A stretch of 64,000 nt of DNA from Paragordius varius. Its lineage: Eukaryota > Nematomorpha. The position numbers and the translations under genes are program-made. How positions within the stretch are numbered: position 1 is the stretch's first letter; every line of letters starts with the position of its first letter. The stretch is taken from contig OZ176050.1 in assembly GCA_964247055.1 (NCBI GenBank), forward strand, positions 5,456,001-5,520,000, given 5' to 3'. This document shows, piece by piece, positions 1-11,573 of this stretch. Under the pieces are notes generated by a model. The model searched no databases. It was not told the origin of the DNA and was given only the letters and a program-made list of their open reading frames with translations.

Positions 1-43
1 TTGTCTTTGGAATATTCATAAATTATTATTTTTGTGTTTATAG

Positions 44-114
44 AATTAATCAATCTGTAACGACAAACCACTTTAACTATATCTCACGCACCCGTCACAA
101 TGGACATACACTGG
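44..114 (+). CDS. Possible upstream exon of the ABTB-like gene
   Basis: A 71-nt open segment lies between an acceptor-like site (TGTTTATAG) and a donor-like GTTTGT. Read from 45 it ends in phase 1, exactly what the first certain ABTB exon at 1370 needs (two bases completing a codon). Base composition is richer than the flanks. The predicted peptide (start NQSVTTNHF, end NGHTL) has no motif I recognise, so only phase and splice signals support it. Confidence 0.25.
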
Positions 115-1369
115 GTTTGTTATCTTACAATAATATATTATTTTTTTAACTTCAGCTATGATAATCGATTTTTAATTGGAATAAAATTATTGGCAATTCA
201 AGCTTTTTGCATTTTCTTATGGCCCATATATATTAAATTTAGAGTAGAATTAACACAATACTTTATGAAATCATGGTCATCATATTTATACAATCCTTCT
301 CTGAATATATAAAGCAACATTCCAAAAAATAAAAATTCCCTGTATATAAATATAATTTTCATCAGTTGATATATTTCGAGCCATAAATAACAAAAAATAA
401 AGTCAATGGTTGTAAGTTTATGAACAAAGCTCTTTTCATTAAATTAAACGTTAAATATGAAACAAAGGTTTTTATAAGGCGCCTCTCACTTTCTCAAATA
501 TATCACCCTTAATTTATAATTCTTTTATGGAACACTTTCAATGATTATTGTATTAAAATTTCACATTTTACATCTTTTGAATTGCCGCTTTTATTATAAT
601 ACTCTTATATGTTTAGGTAGTTGATAAAAATCATTATATATAAATTATATGTAACAGTTAAATCATTTAAAAAATTTTTGAACTAGTAAATTTTTATATA
701 GCCTTAAAAATTACAAAATTAATTTTTGTGTGTGTAAGTTTTAGCTTTTAAAATAAATTGCATACTATTACCCCTGATTTATAGTTTTATTCCTCTAAAA
801 TTATTGATTATATTACATACAGTACATTGTATCAAAGATTGTTTAAGTTACATTTAAATATATAACTTTTGTTTTATTTTTTTATAAAAAAATTAAAAGA
901 TACTCAAATAAAGTTTTTAGATTTAGTCCTCAGTGATATTAAAACATATTTTTTTATCCATTAATAAATTTAATTTAAATCCGTATAACCGACTGCATTT
1001 ATACCAAAATTGCAAAGTTGGATATATATACGAAATCGATATGTGAAAACCCCAAATCAAATAGTTGTGTCGTACTGATGAGTGCTAACAAGCTCGAAAT
1101 TAGTCTGCGATTACTGTTGACGAAAGGGTTCCACATATCTTTTATAATTTATGTTTATAATTATCTTTCAATTAATTTTCTATTTAATTTTCTGTTATAA
1201 TTATCCTACGGATTTTACAACTGTTATACTTTATTAGCGCTGATAAAAATGTATAAAAAAGTGTCATATCAACTTAATTATAATTAAATACATAAAGAAA
1301 ATTTTAATTTTCGCATAACTACTATCTATATATAATTTTTAATCATTTTGTGTTAATCATAATTTTTAG
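115..1369. other. Gene-free AT-rich stretch, probably intron 5' of the first certain ABTB exon
   Basis: No coding-like sequence is seen apart from short chance ORFs. It ends at a good acceptor (TTTTTAG, 1363-1369). The only structured element is the hammerhead ribozyme at 1038-1139. Confidence 0.5.
1038..1139 (+). ncRNA. Type I hammerhead ribozyme with long extended stem I
   Basis: All core elements are present in order: CTGATGA at 1075-1081, GAAA at 1096-1099 and the cleavage triplet GTC at 1103-1105. Stem II pairs 1082-1086 with 1091-1095 (one U-U mismatch) and closes an AACA loop. Stem I pairs 1069-1074 with 1106-1111; after an asymmetric internal loop it continues as 1057-1065 with 1113-1120 (one bulged A), then 1048-1052 with 1126-1130, and a perfect 8-bp outer helix, 1038-1045 with 1132-1139. 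Stem III is minimal (A1099-U1104 with a 4-nt loop), as in many metazoan retroelement-derived hammerheads, which often work best as dimers. Cleavage is predicted after C1105. It lies on the sense strand, probably within an intron or leader of the ABTB-like gene. The assignment rests on the complete core plus about 27 base pairs of self-consistent helix; activity is inferred. Confidence 0.78.
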
Positions 1370-4300
1370 CCGGTAGACGTATCACCATATCAGATACCCT
1401 TCTATCCTCAAATATTCTTCAGAATAATAGTCTTGTACCTCATTCCCACAACATAAACACTAATTTAAATCTTACAAATTCAAGTTTTACAGCTTTGACC
1501 AATTTTTATCGCAATAGTTCCAGCAATGACACCACCACGGCAGCAAGTCAAAACTCATTACTTTTTAGATCAAACACATTGAATGAAAATATTTTGGCTC
1601 GAAATAATAATAATAATAATAATAGCTATTTAAACAATTACGAAAATTTTACAACATCTCAAAACAATACCACATCTGGTAATACCACCCATAATATTTT
1701 GACTACATTACAACTATCAAATTTCGTGCTTGATGCCATGAACAACATAAATTCTTCACAACATGGGGGAGGATGTTCAAATCCATTTACCTCACTCAAT
1801 CTTACTAACGATGTGTCTGGTAACATTTCTGAAAACAATACTAGTTTAGATAATACGAATAATACCACAATACTTTCCCATAATAATCATAACAATAATA
1901 ATCTACAACAGCAAAATATTCATATTCAAGCACCATCGACCTTGTTTTATGATGGACCTGGACGCTCGCATTATCAACATTTCAATCATACTCATAATCA
2001 TACCCATAATCAAAATAATGAATATCATCACCCTTTAAATTCTCATCATGGCATTAGGGCTGGGAGTCATGCTCCTTTTGTACTTGCCGCTTCCCATGGC
2101 CGTTTGGATATCGTTGAAGCTATGTTGGCCCAACCATTAGTGCCGAAACCAAGGGATATTCTTTCACTGGAGGAAATATTGGCTGAAGGATGTTCCCTTT
2201 ATCATAGTGCACACAATAATAACAACCATAATAGCAACAACACATTAAATGTTAGTAGAGATGGTTGTTCAAACAGTTTACTTAATGTACGAGGTAGCGC
2301 TACTACATCATGTTCACGTGGTGTATCACCTGCTAGGTAAGTTTAATTCGCTTTATGGCGTTCAAAATTGAAATGTAAAAAGTTTAGAATAAGGGATTAT
2401 CTAAGTTTATAAAACGTTCAAGATGCTTAAATTTTTTTTCACAACTGATTAGTTACTTCAATGTAAGAGGTTAAAATGTGTTGAGTATTTTGGAAAAGTT
2501 TTGAGGAATGAATTTCCTAATTTTTTTAAAATTTGAATCAAATGAATGTTAATACATAAGGTATAAATGGCGTATGACAAAATTATACTCTTCATATATT
2601 CAAATTATAAACTTTTTAATGTAAAATTCGTATATAATGAAAGTTAATTTACGAAATGTTTTTTTTATATATTTCTTCAATTTAAAAAGTCTATATTTTC
2701 AGTTTAGAATTAAGGTCATATCCCCAAACTAATAAATTATGATAAAATTGATTCATATTTAACGTTTTCATAGTGGTCACGAAGGGTCTCTCTCAAAGTG
2801 CCATTCACCAAATCCATCCATATTTTCGAATTCTTCTTTGGGCGTCATGGACTCTTATAATGGCGCAGGAGGTAACTTTTTAACAATTCCTTCTTCGTCT
2901 CATTCTCCCAACTTGCATGGATCTAATAGCAGTTTAACTAACAATCTGGTTATAAACAGTAATCGGAGCAGTACTAGCGTATCACCGAAAGAAAAAGGTT
3001 TTTTTTATCTCATATTTATATCAAAAAATTGTGGTGTACACTTACGTATTTGATAATATCGTAAAATATTTGTGTAGAAAAAACATCCACGATTTTTAAA
3101 TTTCCCTTGGTTACGACAAGCGCTCAAAGCCCTAGATCCATCGAAAATTTTGGTATTTTTTACTTATATTATCTCAATGTTTTTATGTATATATGTTCGG
3201 GTTACACTAATAATATAGTTTAATAAGGATAATTATTATTTCATTGCGGATATTAATATATTTAATTTTTATAATCATAAAGTTGTTGTATACTGTGTTA
3301 GAATCATTAACAAAATCAACTGCAGTTGAAACAAATGTTCAATATAATTATCAGGGGCAGCAACCTACATCGTCGAAACTTATTACACCAATGATTGTAA
3401 CAGAGTTTAAGAAAGAACACATTTTTTCATCACAATTACCCCTTTCCATTCAAGCAAATAATAATCCTAACAATGCCCCGATTTCATTCATAAAGGGCAA
3501 GGAAAAGGATAGCAAAGACAAAGTCACAAGGAAAAATTCTCAAAATATATTTGGCGTTAGTTTTTTCATTGACAGATTGATTTTAATTATGCATTTTTAA
3601 TGTAGATTCTTTTTTATAAATTTAATGAAAAAAATTAGTTTATGCAATCATGTATCCAAACTATAATTGATCAAAACTATTTCTTAAAGACAACCTTATG
3701 TTTTAGTGGAGAATAGGGTGACGTTAAGGCATGTTAAATTGTAAATACTTTTTACCAGTCTAATAGCATTACACATGTATATTAAACATTAGTAATTGAT
3801 TTATTTGATTCTAGAAAAAAGTACCCGGTTTTACCTTTATGCCAAATGTGTCTACCAATAATGGGACAAGTAATGATCCTTCATCAATTTCTTCTAACAA
3901 CTCGGAAGAATCCACATCATCCAACAATTTTTTCACTCAAAATTATATATTTCCTAATGCTCTGCAAAGTAAATATAATAAAAATATATCCTCTAAAAAT
4001 GGAACAAACCAAAACGCCTTAAATGATCTATCTAATATGGGTGGTGATTTTTTAACATTGGCAGAAATTTTGGCCGAAGGATATATACCTCCAATCATGT
4101 TATCCAATACCAATGATCAAAAGGGCAGCAAAAATATTGTTGAGAATCCTGAAGGGAATTTGGGTATTTATAATTTAGCGAAATTTAATTTTTTTATATA
4201 AGATTGGAATGACGATATAAAATCAGAGAATAAAAATTAAGCAAATATTAATTTAATTATTGGATATTAAACGCTGAAATATGATTGTATTAGCACCGAA

Positions 4301-7300
4301 TTCGCCTATTTCCAATCAACCAAATTTAATATTTTCTAACCAAAAAATATCGTTTTTAATAAAATGATATACCATTTGCACTTCAAGAGTGTCCTTGAAC
4401 ACTTCAAGTTGGTCCTTGAACAGTTCAAGTTGGTCCTTGAACATTTTAAGTTGGTCCTTGAACAAGTTGGTCCTTAAAATTTATAAATTTTGTTTTAACC
4501 ATAATTTTTGCATTTATTTTTTTATTCTATTATTTATTAACCTAATTTTCTTTATTTATTTAAAAATAAATTTTTTTATCTATAAACCACTTTTTTGTTT
4601 CAAACTATTTTTTTTCAATCGAACAAAATTATTGGCTTTTATTTAATAAAAAATTTTAATTAATAACCCCGAAAACTTATATATTTTTTCATTTCGTGTT
4701 AAAATCTTATAAATCTCTAAAATTATTTTAAGAAATTAATAAACATATACGGTTTATCAAAGATTAACAGTTGATATTGATTTAAAATTTATGTTAAATA
4801 ATATAAAATAGGTTAAAAACAATAAAATAGATGAATTATTTACGATTTGATTGATAAAAGTTAAAAACAAAACAAAAAATCAAAGGACCAACTTGAAGTG
4901 TTCAAGGACCAACTTGAAATGTTCAAGGACCAACTTGAATTGTTCAAGGACCAACTTGTGATCAAGGACCAACTTTAAGTGTTCAAGGACCAACTTGAAT
5001 TGTTCAAGGATCAACTTGAATTGTTCAAGGATCAACTTGAATTGTTCAAGAACCAACTTGAATTGTTCCAGGACCAATTTGAATTGTTCAAGGACACTTG
5101 AAATGTTCAAGGACACTCTTGAAGTGCAAATGGTATATATATACTTAAATTTAAATTGGAACGATTTATAAATTATATATGACAAATAGGTTTAAAGGAA
5201 CATCCACGTTGTAATCGTACCACAAGTCTGCAACAGCAGCACCAACAATCACATTCATCTACTGTTGGAAACAATATTGGCTGCCTTCACACCCATAGTT
5301 ATCATGGAAAAACGGCAATTCATGGCAAAAATAATGGGACCATAACGCTAGTCCGAACGGATAATAATAAAAGGCGTTTAAAATGTACGGCCTACAATAA
5401 ACAACAAAATCATCAACAATTCCAAAATAAATATTATTACGCTAATTATCCCATGTGTACTTTGACTAAAGCACAGGCGAGAGTTTTGTTTGAAGCCATG
5501 TACCATGCTTCTGAAAGCGGACACGTAGATATTTGCATGGCCCTTAGAAAACAGGGTATGTACATTATTATAAATATTGTTTTCATGTTTACAACACATA
5601 TTATAAGGTTTATATTTAAGTTTTTCTAAAAAATATATTTTATTTTTAGGTATAATATGGAATTTACATATTTGGATCACATGTCTAGTCAATCTATTTG
5701 AAAAACATATGCCTCAAGATCCATATCCCTGTACAAATATTATAGATAATAAAAATAGTCAAAATATATTTGATAATGTAAATCAGGCACATAAAATCAA
5801 TGAAAAACTAGTGTATTCTTTATTGAAAGATATCAATTTGTGTGCTTTACTTCAAGACTTTCCAAATGTAAAATTTGATGAAGTTAACATACAAGAATTT
5901 GTTAACCTTGCCGTCCCAATACTTTTTGATCTGTTTCGGCAAAGTGTAAATGCCTACCTTGACGAAAGCATGAATAAAATATCTATGAATATAAAATCAT
6001 CATCTCTTGATTCGAATGAAACATTGTGCAATAGTTTGAATGGTAAAATGCCTAAGTTTTTTTTATTACATATTGTGTCTAACATTCTATCTTTACGGTA
6101 TAATTTTGATTGTTTTTATATTAAATATTCTCCCTTTTCTATATCTATTAGGTTACATAACATATAATGTTGAAGAATTTTCACATAGCCCTAAAAAACA
6201 ACAACTTGATAGCAAATCACACATTAATTTTTCGGACACCCATATGACCCATTTTAAAGCTCTGCTTTTGGCGCTTACCAATATTCTTAGTTCCATTTAC
6301 TCGGGAACATCATTTCGTAGTCCAGCAACTAATATTGCACCATCATCAATTATTTCTACAAATAATCACGAAAACCTTAACAATTGTAAGAATAAATTTT
6401 ATATGATACATTTGATATTTGCATTATTTCTAAAATCAGTGTTATTTGAACTATGATGTTTTATAAGCACGGTACAATGCCGTTATGATTCGTATCCAGC
6501 GATCACCAAATTATATTACATTAGAAAAATATATATTTCAAAATTATTTAATAAGAAAGAAAGGTAGTTTGTTAATTATTTCATAATATATTGTAATAGG
6601 TCCTAATAACGTTATGTCACCCATATTACCCACACCTATACCTCAACCAATTACCGGCAAACGTTCAACTTTAATAGGTTATATTATATTTTGTATATGC
6701 TTTAAATTTTCTGGCAATCACGTATCAGTCTTATTAATTAATTTCTTATTATTGCCTATATATAATTTTTATTGAAATTTGAACCATTACTTGACCACAA
6801 TTCCGGCAAATCTATTTTAATTTTCCATTGGATATCTTCCAAGTTTAGCAAAACTCCATATAAAGTAAATATAACGATAAGTATTGAACAAAGGATGTGT
6901 TCATGATTTAAAAATATTATTTTATAAATTTTATATTTAGAGTCGTAGAGGAGAATATTTTCTTATATTTAATAAAAGGGAAATTTTTTTAAACTACATT
7001 GAAACTTATAATTTAGATCCATGTTATGTGAATAGTCCGGAACTTTCGGATATTTCATTTTTGGTGGAAGGAGCAACATTTTACGCTCACAAAATTATTT
7101 TGGTTAATTCCTCACCTCGATTCAAAGCTATGTTGTGCGACAAATTTGCAGAATCTAATCAACAAATAATACCTATAAAGGAAATTCGTTATGAGATATT
7201 TAAGGTTATTACATATATTATTCGTTTTATTTTAATAAGGTTGTACTCTTCGGGCTATTCGGGTCAACATATACTTTAAAATTTTACAGTGACTTACGAG

Positions 7301-8587
7301 GAAATAGGAATTTAACTAATATCATTATTTTTTCCAAAATTGATCCGATAAAAAATATTTATATAATATATTTTAATTAATTTTACTTTATATTTATTAG
7401 GTGATTATGGAATTTTTATACAGTGGAAAAATTGATAATATAAACAACCAAGATGCCGATTTTGTTATGGAACTTATGGCCGCCTCCAATTATTTTCTAC
7501 TCGATAATTTGCAAAGAGAATGTGAAATATTTGCCTCTAAAATTCTAAATCTTCAGAATTGCGTCACTATATATAAAACAGCGAAGGTTATATATTAATC
7601 ATAGAATTTAGATTTTTATATATAAAATTAATATTTCTGTCATAAAATTTATTGTGTCATTTGTGTATGACAATTTAATATGGAAGTCACGGTTGTAAGG
7701 CTAAATTTAATTTGTTTAACCAATCCTTAATCCTTGGATTTTACGATAAATCTATCATCATAAATTAACAGAAATCTGAAACCATAAATTAATTTAATAA
7801 GCGTTTATTAAATTAGTAAAACTAAATGAACTAAAAAATCAACATTTTTTTATCAATCCAAAATATCATATTATCACTTTTTTTATCTTTTAATAAAACT
7901 TGGGTATTGCGCATTAAATAAAATAATTTTATAGGTTGATATTTCGGTACTTAAATAATAGCTCAAAAATTAAATCAAACTAAAAATTGGTATTAGATTA
8001 GATAAAGTTCTTCTTATTCTTTAACCGTAGTAGCAAGTTTTTGAACTTGAATGACCATAAAGTATATGCATAAGGATTCAAATTTAAACATTATATAGCA
8101 TATCCTCATTATTTAGCTTTATGCCTGTGAAGAATTAGCCAAATATTGTTGTGGATATTTTTTACTCAATTTGTCTTACATGTGTTTCCATTACACATCT
8201 CCCACCTCATCTTTAACATCATTGACGAAACAACTTTCTTCAACGGAACCATCCACTTCCAATTATGTAATAGGGAATGATGATTTGACGAAACCTGAAA
8301 CCGCTAAGATAAATCACAAAAATTCTTTACCGATTGAAATTTGCAATGTTGATGATATTAGCAATCTCAGTAGTCACCCTAAGCTAGAAAATACTACATC
8401 AAATATGACATTTCAATCTGTAGATGACAAGAGTATACAAAACTTAAACCAAAATTTAGGCAATGGTGGTAATAGAGGCACAAATTCTTTTTTGAACATA
8501 TTTCAACAAGCTGACCTCGCGACAGAAACGTACGAAAGAATGAATCAACTTATCATTGAACGATTGTTAGCAAGATTAAATAGATAA
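1370..8587 (+). CDS. Ankyrin repeat and BTB/POZ protein, ABTB2/ABTB3 (BTBD11) type; N-terminus missing
   Basis: Eleven exons join in phase: 1370-2336, 2774-2997, 3302-3555, 3815-4163, 5190-5555, 5650-6042, 6152-6385, 6600-6677, 7017-7204, 7401-7586 and 8117-8587 (TAA), giving at least 1,235 residues. Numbering from 1372, an ankyrin-like helix pair (LAASHGRLDIVEAML) is near residue 237, followed by LSLEEILAEG (about 264), a hallmark of vertebrate ABTB3. EAMYHASESGHVDI and the IIWNLHIWI segment (about 698-730) match the last ankyrin unit and linker. The BTB domain (about 955-1080) has SPELSDISFLVEG, FYAHKIIL and IMEFLYSGK, then a BACK-like start (YACEELAKYC). Family members are BTB proteins proposed to act in protein turnover or as synaptic scaffolds. 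Unlike vertebrate forms, long Asn/Ser-rich inserts (an AAT run near 1604) separate the domains, and ILAEG recurs near residue 565. Exon 1 begins at an acceptor, so the N-terminal histone-fold part must lie further upstream. Confidence 0.88.
4370..5135. mobile_element. Foldback-type DNA element with 21-bp iterated arms
   Basis: The outer ends are inverted: TACCATTTGCACTTC at 4370 and its complement ending at 5135, flanked by TA on both sides (4368-4369, 5136-5137). The arms consist of tandem 21-bp units related to TTCAAGTTGGTCCTTGAACA: about 4 to 5 in the left arm (to 4478) and about 11 in the right (4885-5135), in inverted orientation. The middle (4479-4884) is AT-rich with no transposase, so it is non-autonomous. 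It sits in an intron of the ABTB-like gene. The TA duplication suggests mobilisation by a Tc1/mariner-like or other TA-targeting transposase; this is inference. Confidence 0.75.
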
Positions 8588-8840
8588 CCTTTGTTTTGTA
8601 ATCGAAAGTTGTCCTTTATATTAAATAGCTATTTATAGGGAAATATGAATGACCAAATATATTGCGCGAGCATTTTTCTCCGTATTGATATTATCCAAAA
8701 ATCTTTATTTGGTGCAATTTATTAATCACGTATATTATTATAGTTAAAGCACTGTTTAAACTATTGCTTATTGTATAAGTATAGATATAGACATATATAA
8801 ATCTTTGTAAATCTGTGCAATATGTGTAAAATTTATATCA

Positions 8841-8846
8841 AATAAA
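8841..8846 (+). promoter_or_regulatory. Polyadenylation signal AATAAA of the ABTB-like gene
   Basis: A canonical hexamer lies about 250 bases after the stop codon and before the convergent SEFIR gene ends at 8953. The short gap suggests closely spaced or overlapping 3' ends. Confidence 0.45.
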
Positions 8847-8952
8847 TATTTAACGTTTACGTAATTTTTGTCAGACCATCGCATAAAAATTTTGGGTATT
8901 TTTAATATATTATCTATTAATTAAAATTAAAAATTTAAAGAAAAAATAAATT

Positions 8953-11570
8953 TCAACAAAGTAATTTGAGATACGAAGAAGCGTCACGGGGCCATACATG
9001 CACAATCGTATTGGAAAATAAATTAGGTATTTGGATATTTTTGATTTTTAAATTACTATTTTTGATAGACTTGTTATCAGTTATCGCTTTATTAGGGTTA
9101 ATATTTTCAACATTTTGGTTTGACTTGGTGTATGCTAAAATAACCGGGCGAAAACGATAATTTTTGAATTGTTGGGAAATCAACTCTCTTTGCATCAAAC
9201 CAAAAATATATCTATATATAAAAAATGTTATATAAAAGGGTTTACTTAACACTTTGAATCAAATTGGGGTATCTAAACACACAATATTTAAGTTGATATT
9301 TAAAAAACATCTGAAAGAAACGGTTCCAATTAAATTTATGCTTCCATCCTAAGAAAAATTATATAATGAGCCAATATATATAAATTAAATTTAGTTTTGG
9401 AAAAAAATTCCTTATAAAACTAGTTTGGACGCCATTTTTATTTTGCAATATTTTTGCAAAATATAGTGTTTATGTTATCCTAGGCCTAATATTTAGTTTA
9501 CTTTTATATTTAATATTTAACAATGATATCAAAGTGGTATATTTGGCATTATTTTAACATTTAGCTTATGCACATATGTGATGTTGGCTAAATTTTTTAC
9601 CTTTGGGTTTACCTCTGAATAAGTAATATCAAGTATTTTTGAATGAAATTTTTTATATTTCGGTTCATTAATGTTATATAAGTGCAAATTTTTGCCATAG
9701 TTTCTATTTATTCCATGGTTTCTTAATATTATGTAATTGCCGACTCCATTTATGATTGCGAGTTCTTAACGACCCCAATAAATATAAATGAAAAAAAATT
9801 ATTATTTTTTGATGATGTGTTTATTAGGCAATATAGATTTGCATATGAAAATATATAAATTTAGAATTCGTTTTGAAACATATAAAAATTTAAAATTGAA
9901 ATTTGCACAAAATTTTATAGTTTTATTATAGTTTCAAAAACGAGAGTGGATTCAACCGTTTTAATTCGAATATATCCAAGTATTTGCGTGGTAAATATTA
10001 AATTAAAGTTTACGTAAATTTAATGAATGTGCCTGTTTTTTTATTGCATAACAAATCAAATCTTGGTGTATTGTTTGAAACTGCTGGACGTAAGACCTCT
10101 TCAAATTTATCGAACGATATTGGAATTCAATGTGTGTTAAAGCAGAGAAAATAACTTCACATAAATATGTGGTGTTGAATGGCAGAAATCAATTTAAAGT
10201 CATATCGTAGATTGTAATTCAGTTCTAGTTCCGATCCGGAATTCAGTCAAGGGTATTTAAAATTGTAGATTTAAATTTGAACGAAAGCTCAGCAAATTCC
10301 TCTTAAGCTTAACACTTCGATTCAAATTGGGGTATCTAAATACCCCAGACTAAATTTAATTTAATATTTTTAAACAACTATAGAAGGTTACGGTCCCAAT
10401 TTAATTCTATCCCAATAAAAAATATATAAATAAGCAAAAAATCCAAATAAAACTTCGTTTTTTAAAAAAATTCGATGTCAAACTACTTCGACGCCATTTT
10501 TATGCAAAATATCTTGTTCATTTATTTTTTTAAGGTATAATTAAAGCTAATTATTTATTTTAATCACATATAGCATTGATAATAGAAAAGGTGGCTTATT
10601 TTATACTATAAGGGCCGCAAAATATATTTATCTTGTTACGAGGGCCGTGAGCCATAAACCGATAAATTTTAATGGCTATTGGGTACATTTGCAGATATTT
10701 ATACTCATAAATACATCAAAAAATTGAATAAAGAACCCAGGGCCATAAAAAGTAAACTTGGGCCGCACGCGTGGGCATCAGTTTCCAAAGAATCGTCATT
10801 TTAATAATTAGTACCATTTCATAAAAGTTTGACATAAATAACTTATAAGGAATTAAAAGGCAACTAATTGTTGACCAATTACTATTTAGTTGCACCAGTT
10901 TTTTATGATCATATTACATAAAAATTTTTATGCAGAATTATCTTTTTCTTAAAATTTTTAAAAAAATTAAGCGCTCTTTAAAATGTTGTTTAATTATATT
11001 GTCGGGAATAAAACATATATAAAAAATTTACTTGGTTTGTTTATCATGAGAATTAATTAAGGCATCATACTTTTCAACAACGTTCATGTACGAATTTGAT
11101 ATAATAGGTATAATGTAATTTGACTGAATTACAAAAAAACAAAACTTCCGTAAAACATTTATTTATCCACCCATAAGTGTCTTCACTTAATTGTTTTTGT
11201 TCAAAAGCGTCCAAATGAACTTTATAATTATACTTCTCCAATTGTTTTTTAAAATATATTACCAACCTAAAATAAAAACTGCGAAAAACTTATAGTGGTA
11301 TTCTGAATCTAAAGAATACGATATAAAAAGAGTAATGGGTAATTTAGTTCGATCTGTGATTCGGGTTAATACAATATTTGGTGTTCTTTGGTTTAATTGC
11401 GCAACTGGATGATCTAAAGAATCGAGTGAAAAATTCGAGGAATCAAAATTAACATTTGGTGGGGATGGTGGGGTATCAAAAGAATAGGGCGCTTCAAAAT
11501 TTTCGGCAATTTTATCTATAGAAAAATTTGATTCATTCATGTTCTCATACATTTTTTTCTTATTTGACAT
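8953..11570 (-). CDS. SEFIR-domain cytosolic adaptor (Act1/IL-17 receptor family)
   Basis: Four minus-strand exons, 11290-11570, 11146-11266, 11032-11123 and 8953-9211, join in phase to 250 residues (753 nt with TGA). Introns are 23, 22 and 1,820 nt. Residues 1-75 are polar and Pro/Ser-rich, with no signal peptide or membrane segment. The SEFIR fold runs from about 78 to the end: LFISYSLDSEYH, the VIYFKKQLEKY helix, KVHLDAFEQKQLSED, ESNYIIPIISNSYM, FKNYRFRPVILAY and a closing VHVWPRD. An insert of about 30 Asn/Lys-rich residues precedes the last strand. SEFIR domains pair IL-17 receptors with the adaptor Act1 (TRAF3IP2) by homotypic contact. Lack of a membrane span points to an Act1-like role, which is inference. 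Both tiny introns are forced by frame and by family alignment. The large intron holds repeats and hAT fragments. The start lies 3 bp from the divergent TACC start. Confidence 0.8.
9235..9470. repeat. Dispersed repeat, copy 1 of a direct pair
   Basis: It shares long similarity with 10305-10530 in the same orientation: TCAAATTGGGGTATCTAAA near the start, an ACGGTCCCAATT-like core, and GACGCCATTTTTAT near the end. Both lie in the large intron of the SEFIR gene. The family is unknown. Confidence 0.6.
9717..9800. mobile_element. Fragment of a hAT element end
   Basis: The CCATTTATGATTGCGAG block followed by TTAACGA, CCCAA and an A-rich tail matches the left end of the complete hAT element at 18007, so this is a truncated relative. 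It lies in the large SEFIR intron. Confidence 0.5.
10305..10530. repeat. Dispersed repeat, copy 2 of a direct pair
   Basis: It matches 9235-9470 in direct orientation at about 1.07 kb spacing, with scattered differences. There is no coding capacity. Confidence 0.6.
10610..10795. mobile_element. Old hAT end fragment rich in GGGCCGC motifs
   Basis: Repeated AGGGCCG words and a terminal CTTGGGCCGCACGCGTGGGC, then ATCAGTTT, resemble the G+C-rich terminal regions of the GTF2I/ZBED-like hAT element at 31972. No partner end or target duplication is recognisable. Confidence 0.4.
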
Positions 11571-11573
11571 ATT

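Noticed and set aside
100-312. A 70-codon plus-strand ORF rich in hydrophobic residues
   Set aside because: AT-rich chance frame; the composition matches the surrounding non-coding DNA.
1018-1200. A 60-codon plus-strand ORF
   Set aside because: It overlaps the hammerhead fold, starts with a non-ATG codon and ends in AT-rich noise; the helices explain the sequence better.
4880-5185. A 101-codon minus-strand ORF of repeated LEQFKLV units
   Set aside because: It is translation of the 21-bp arm repeats (period divisible by three) of the foldback element, not a protein gene.
9235-10530. Direct repeat pair read as terminal repeats of a retroelement
   Set aside because: No primer-binding site, no coding remnant and no target duplication; the interior is hAT debris.
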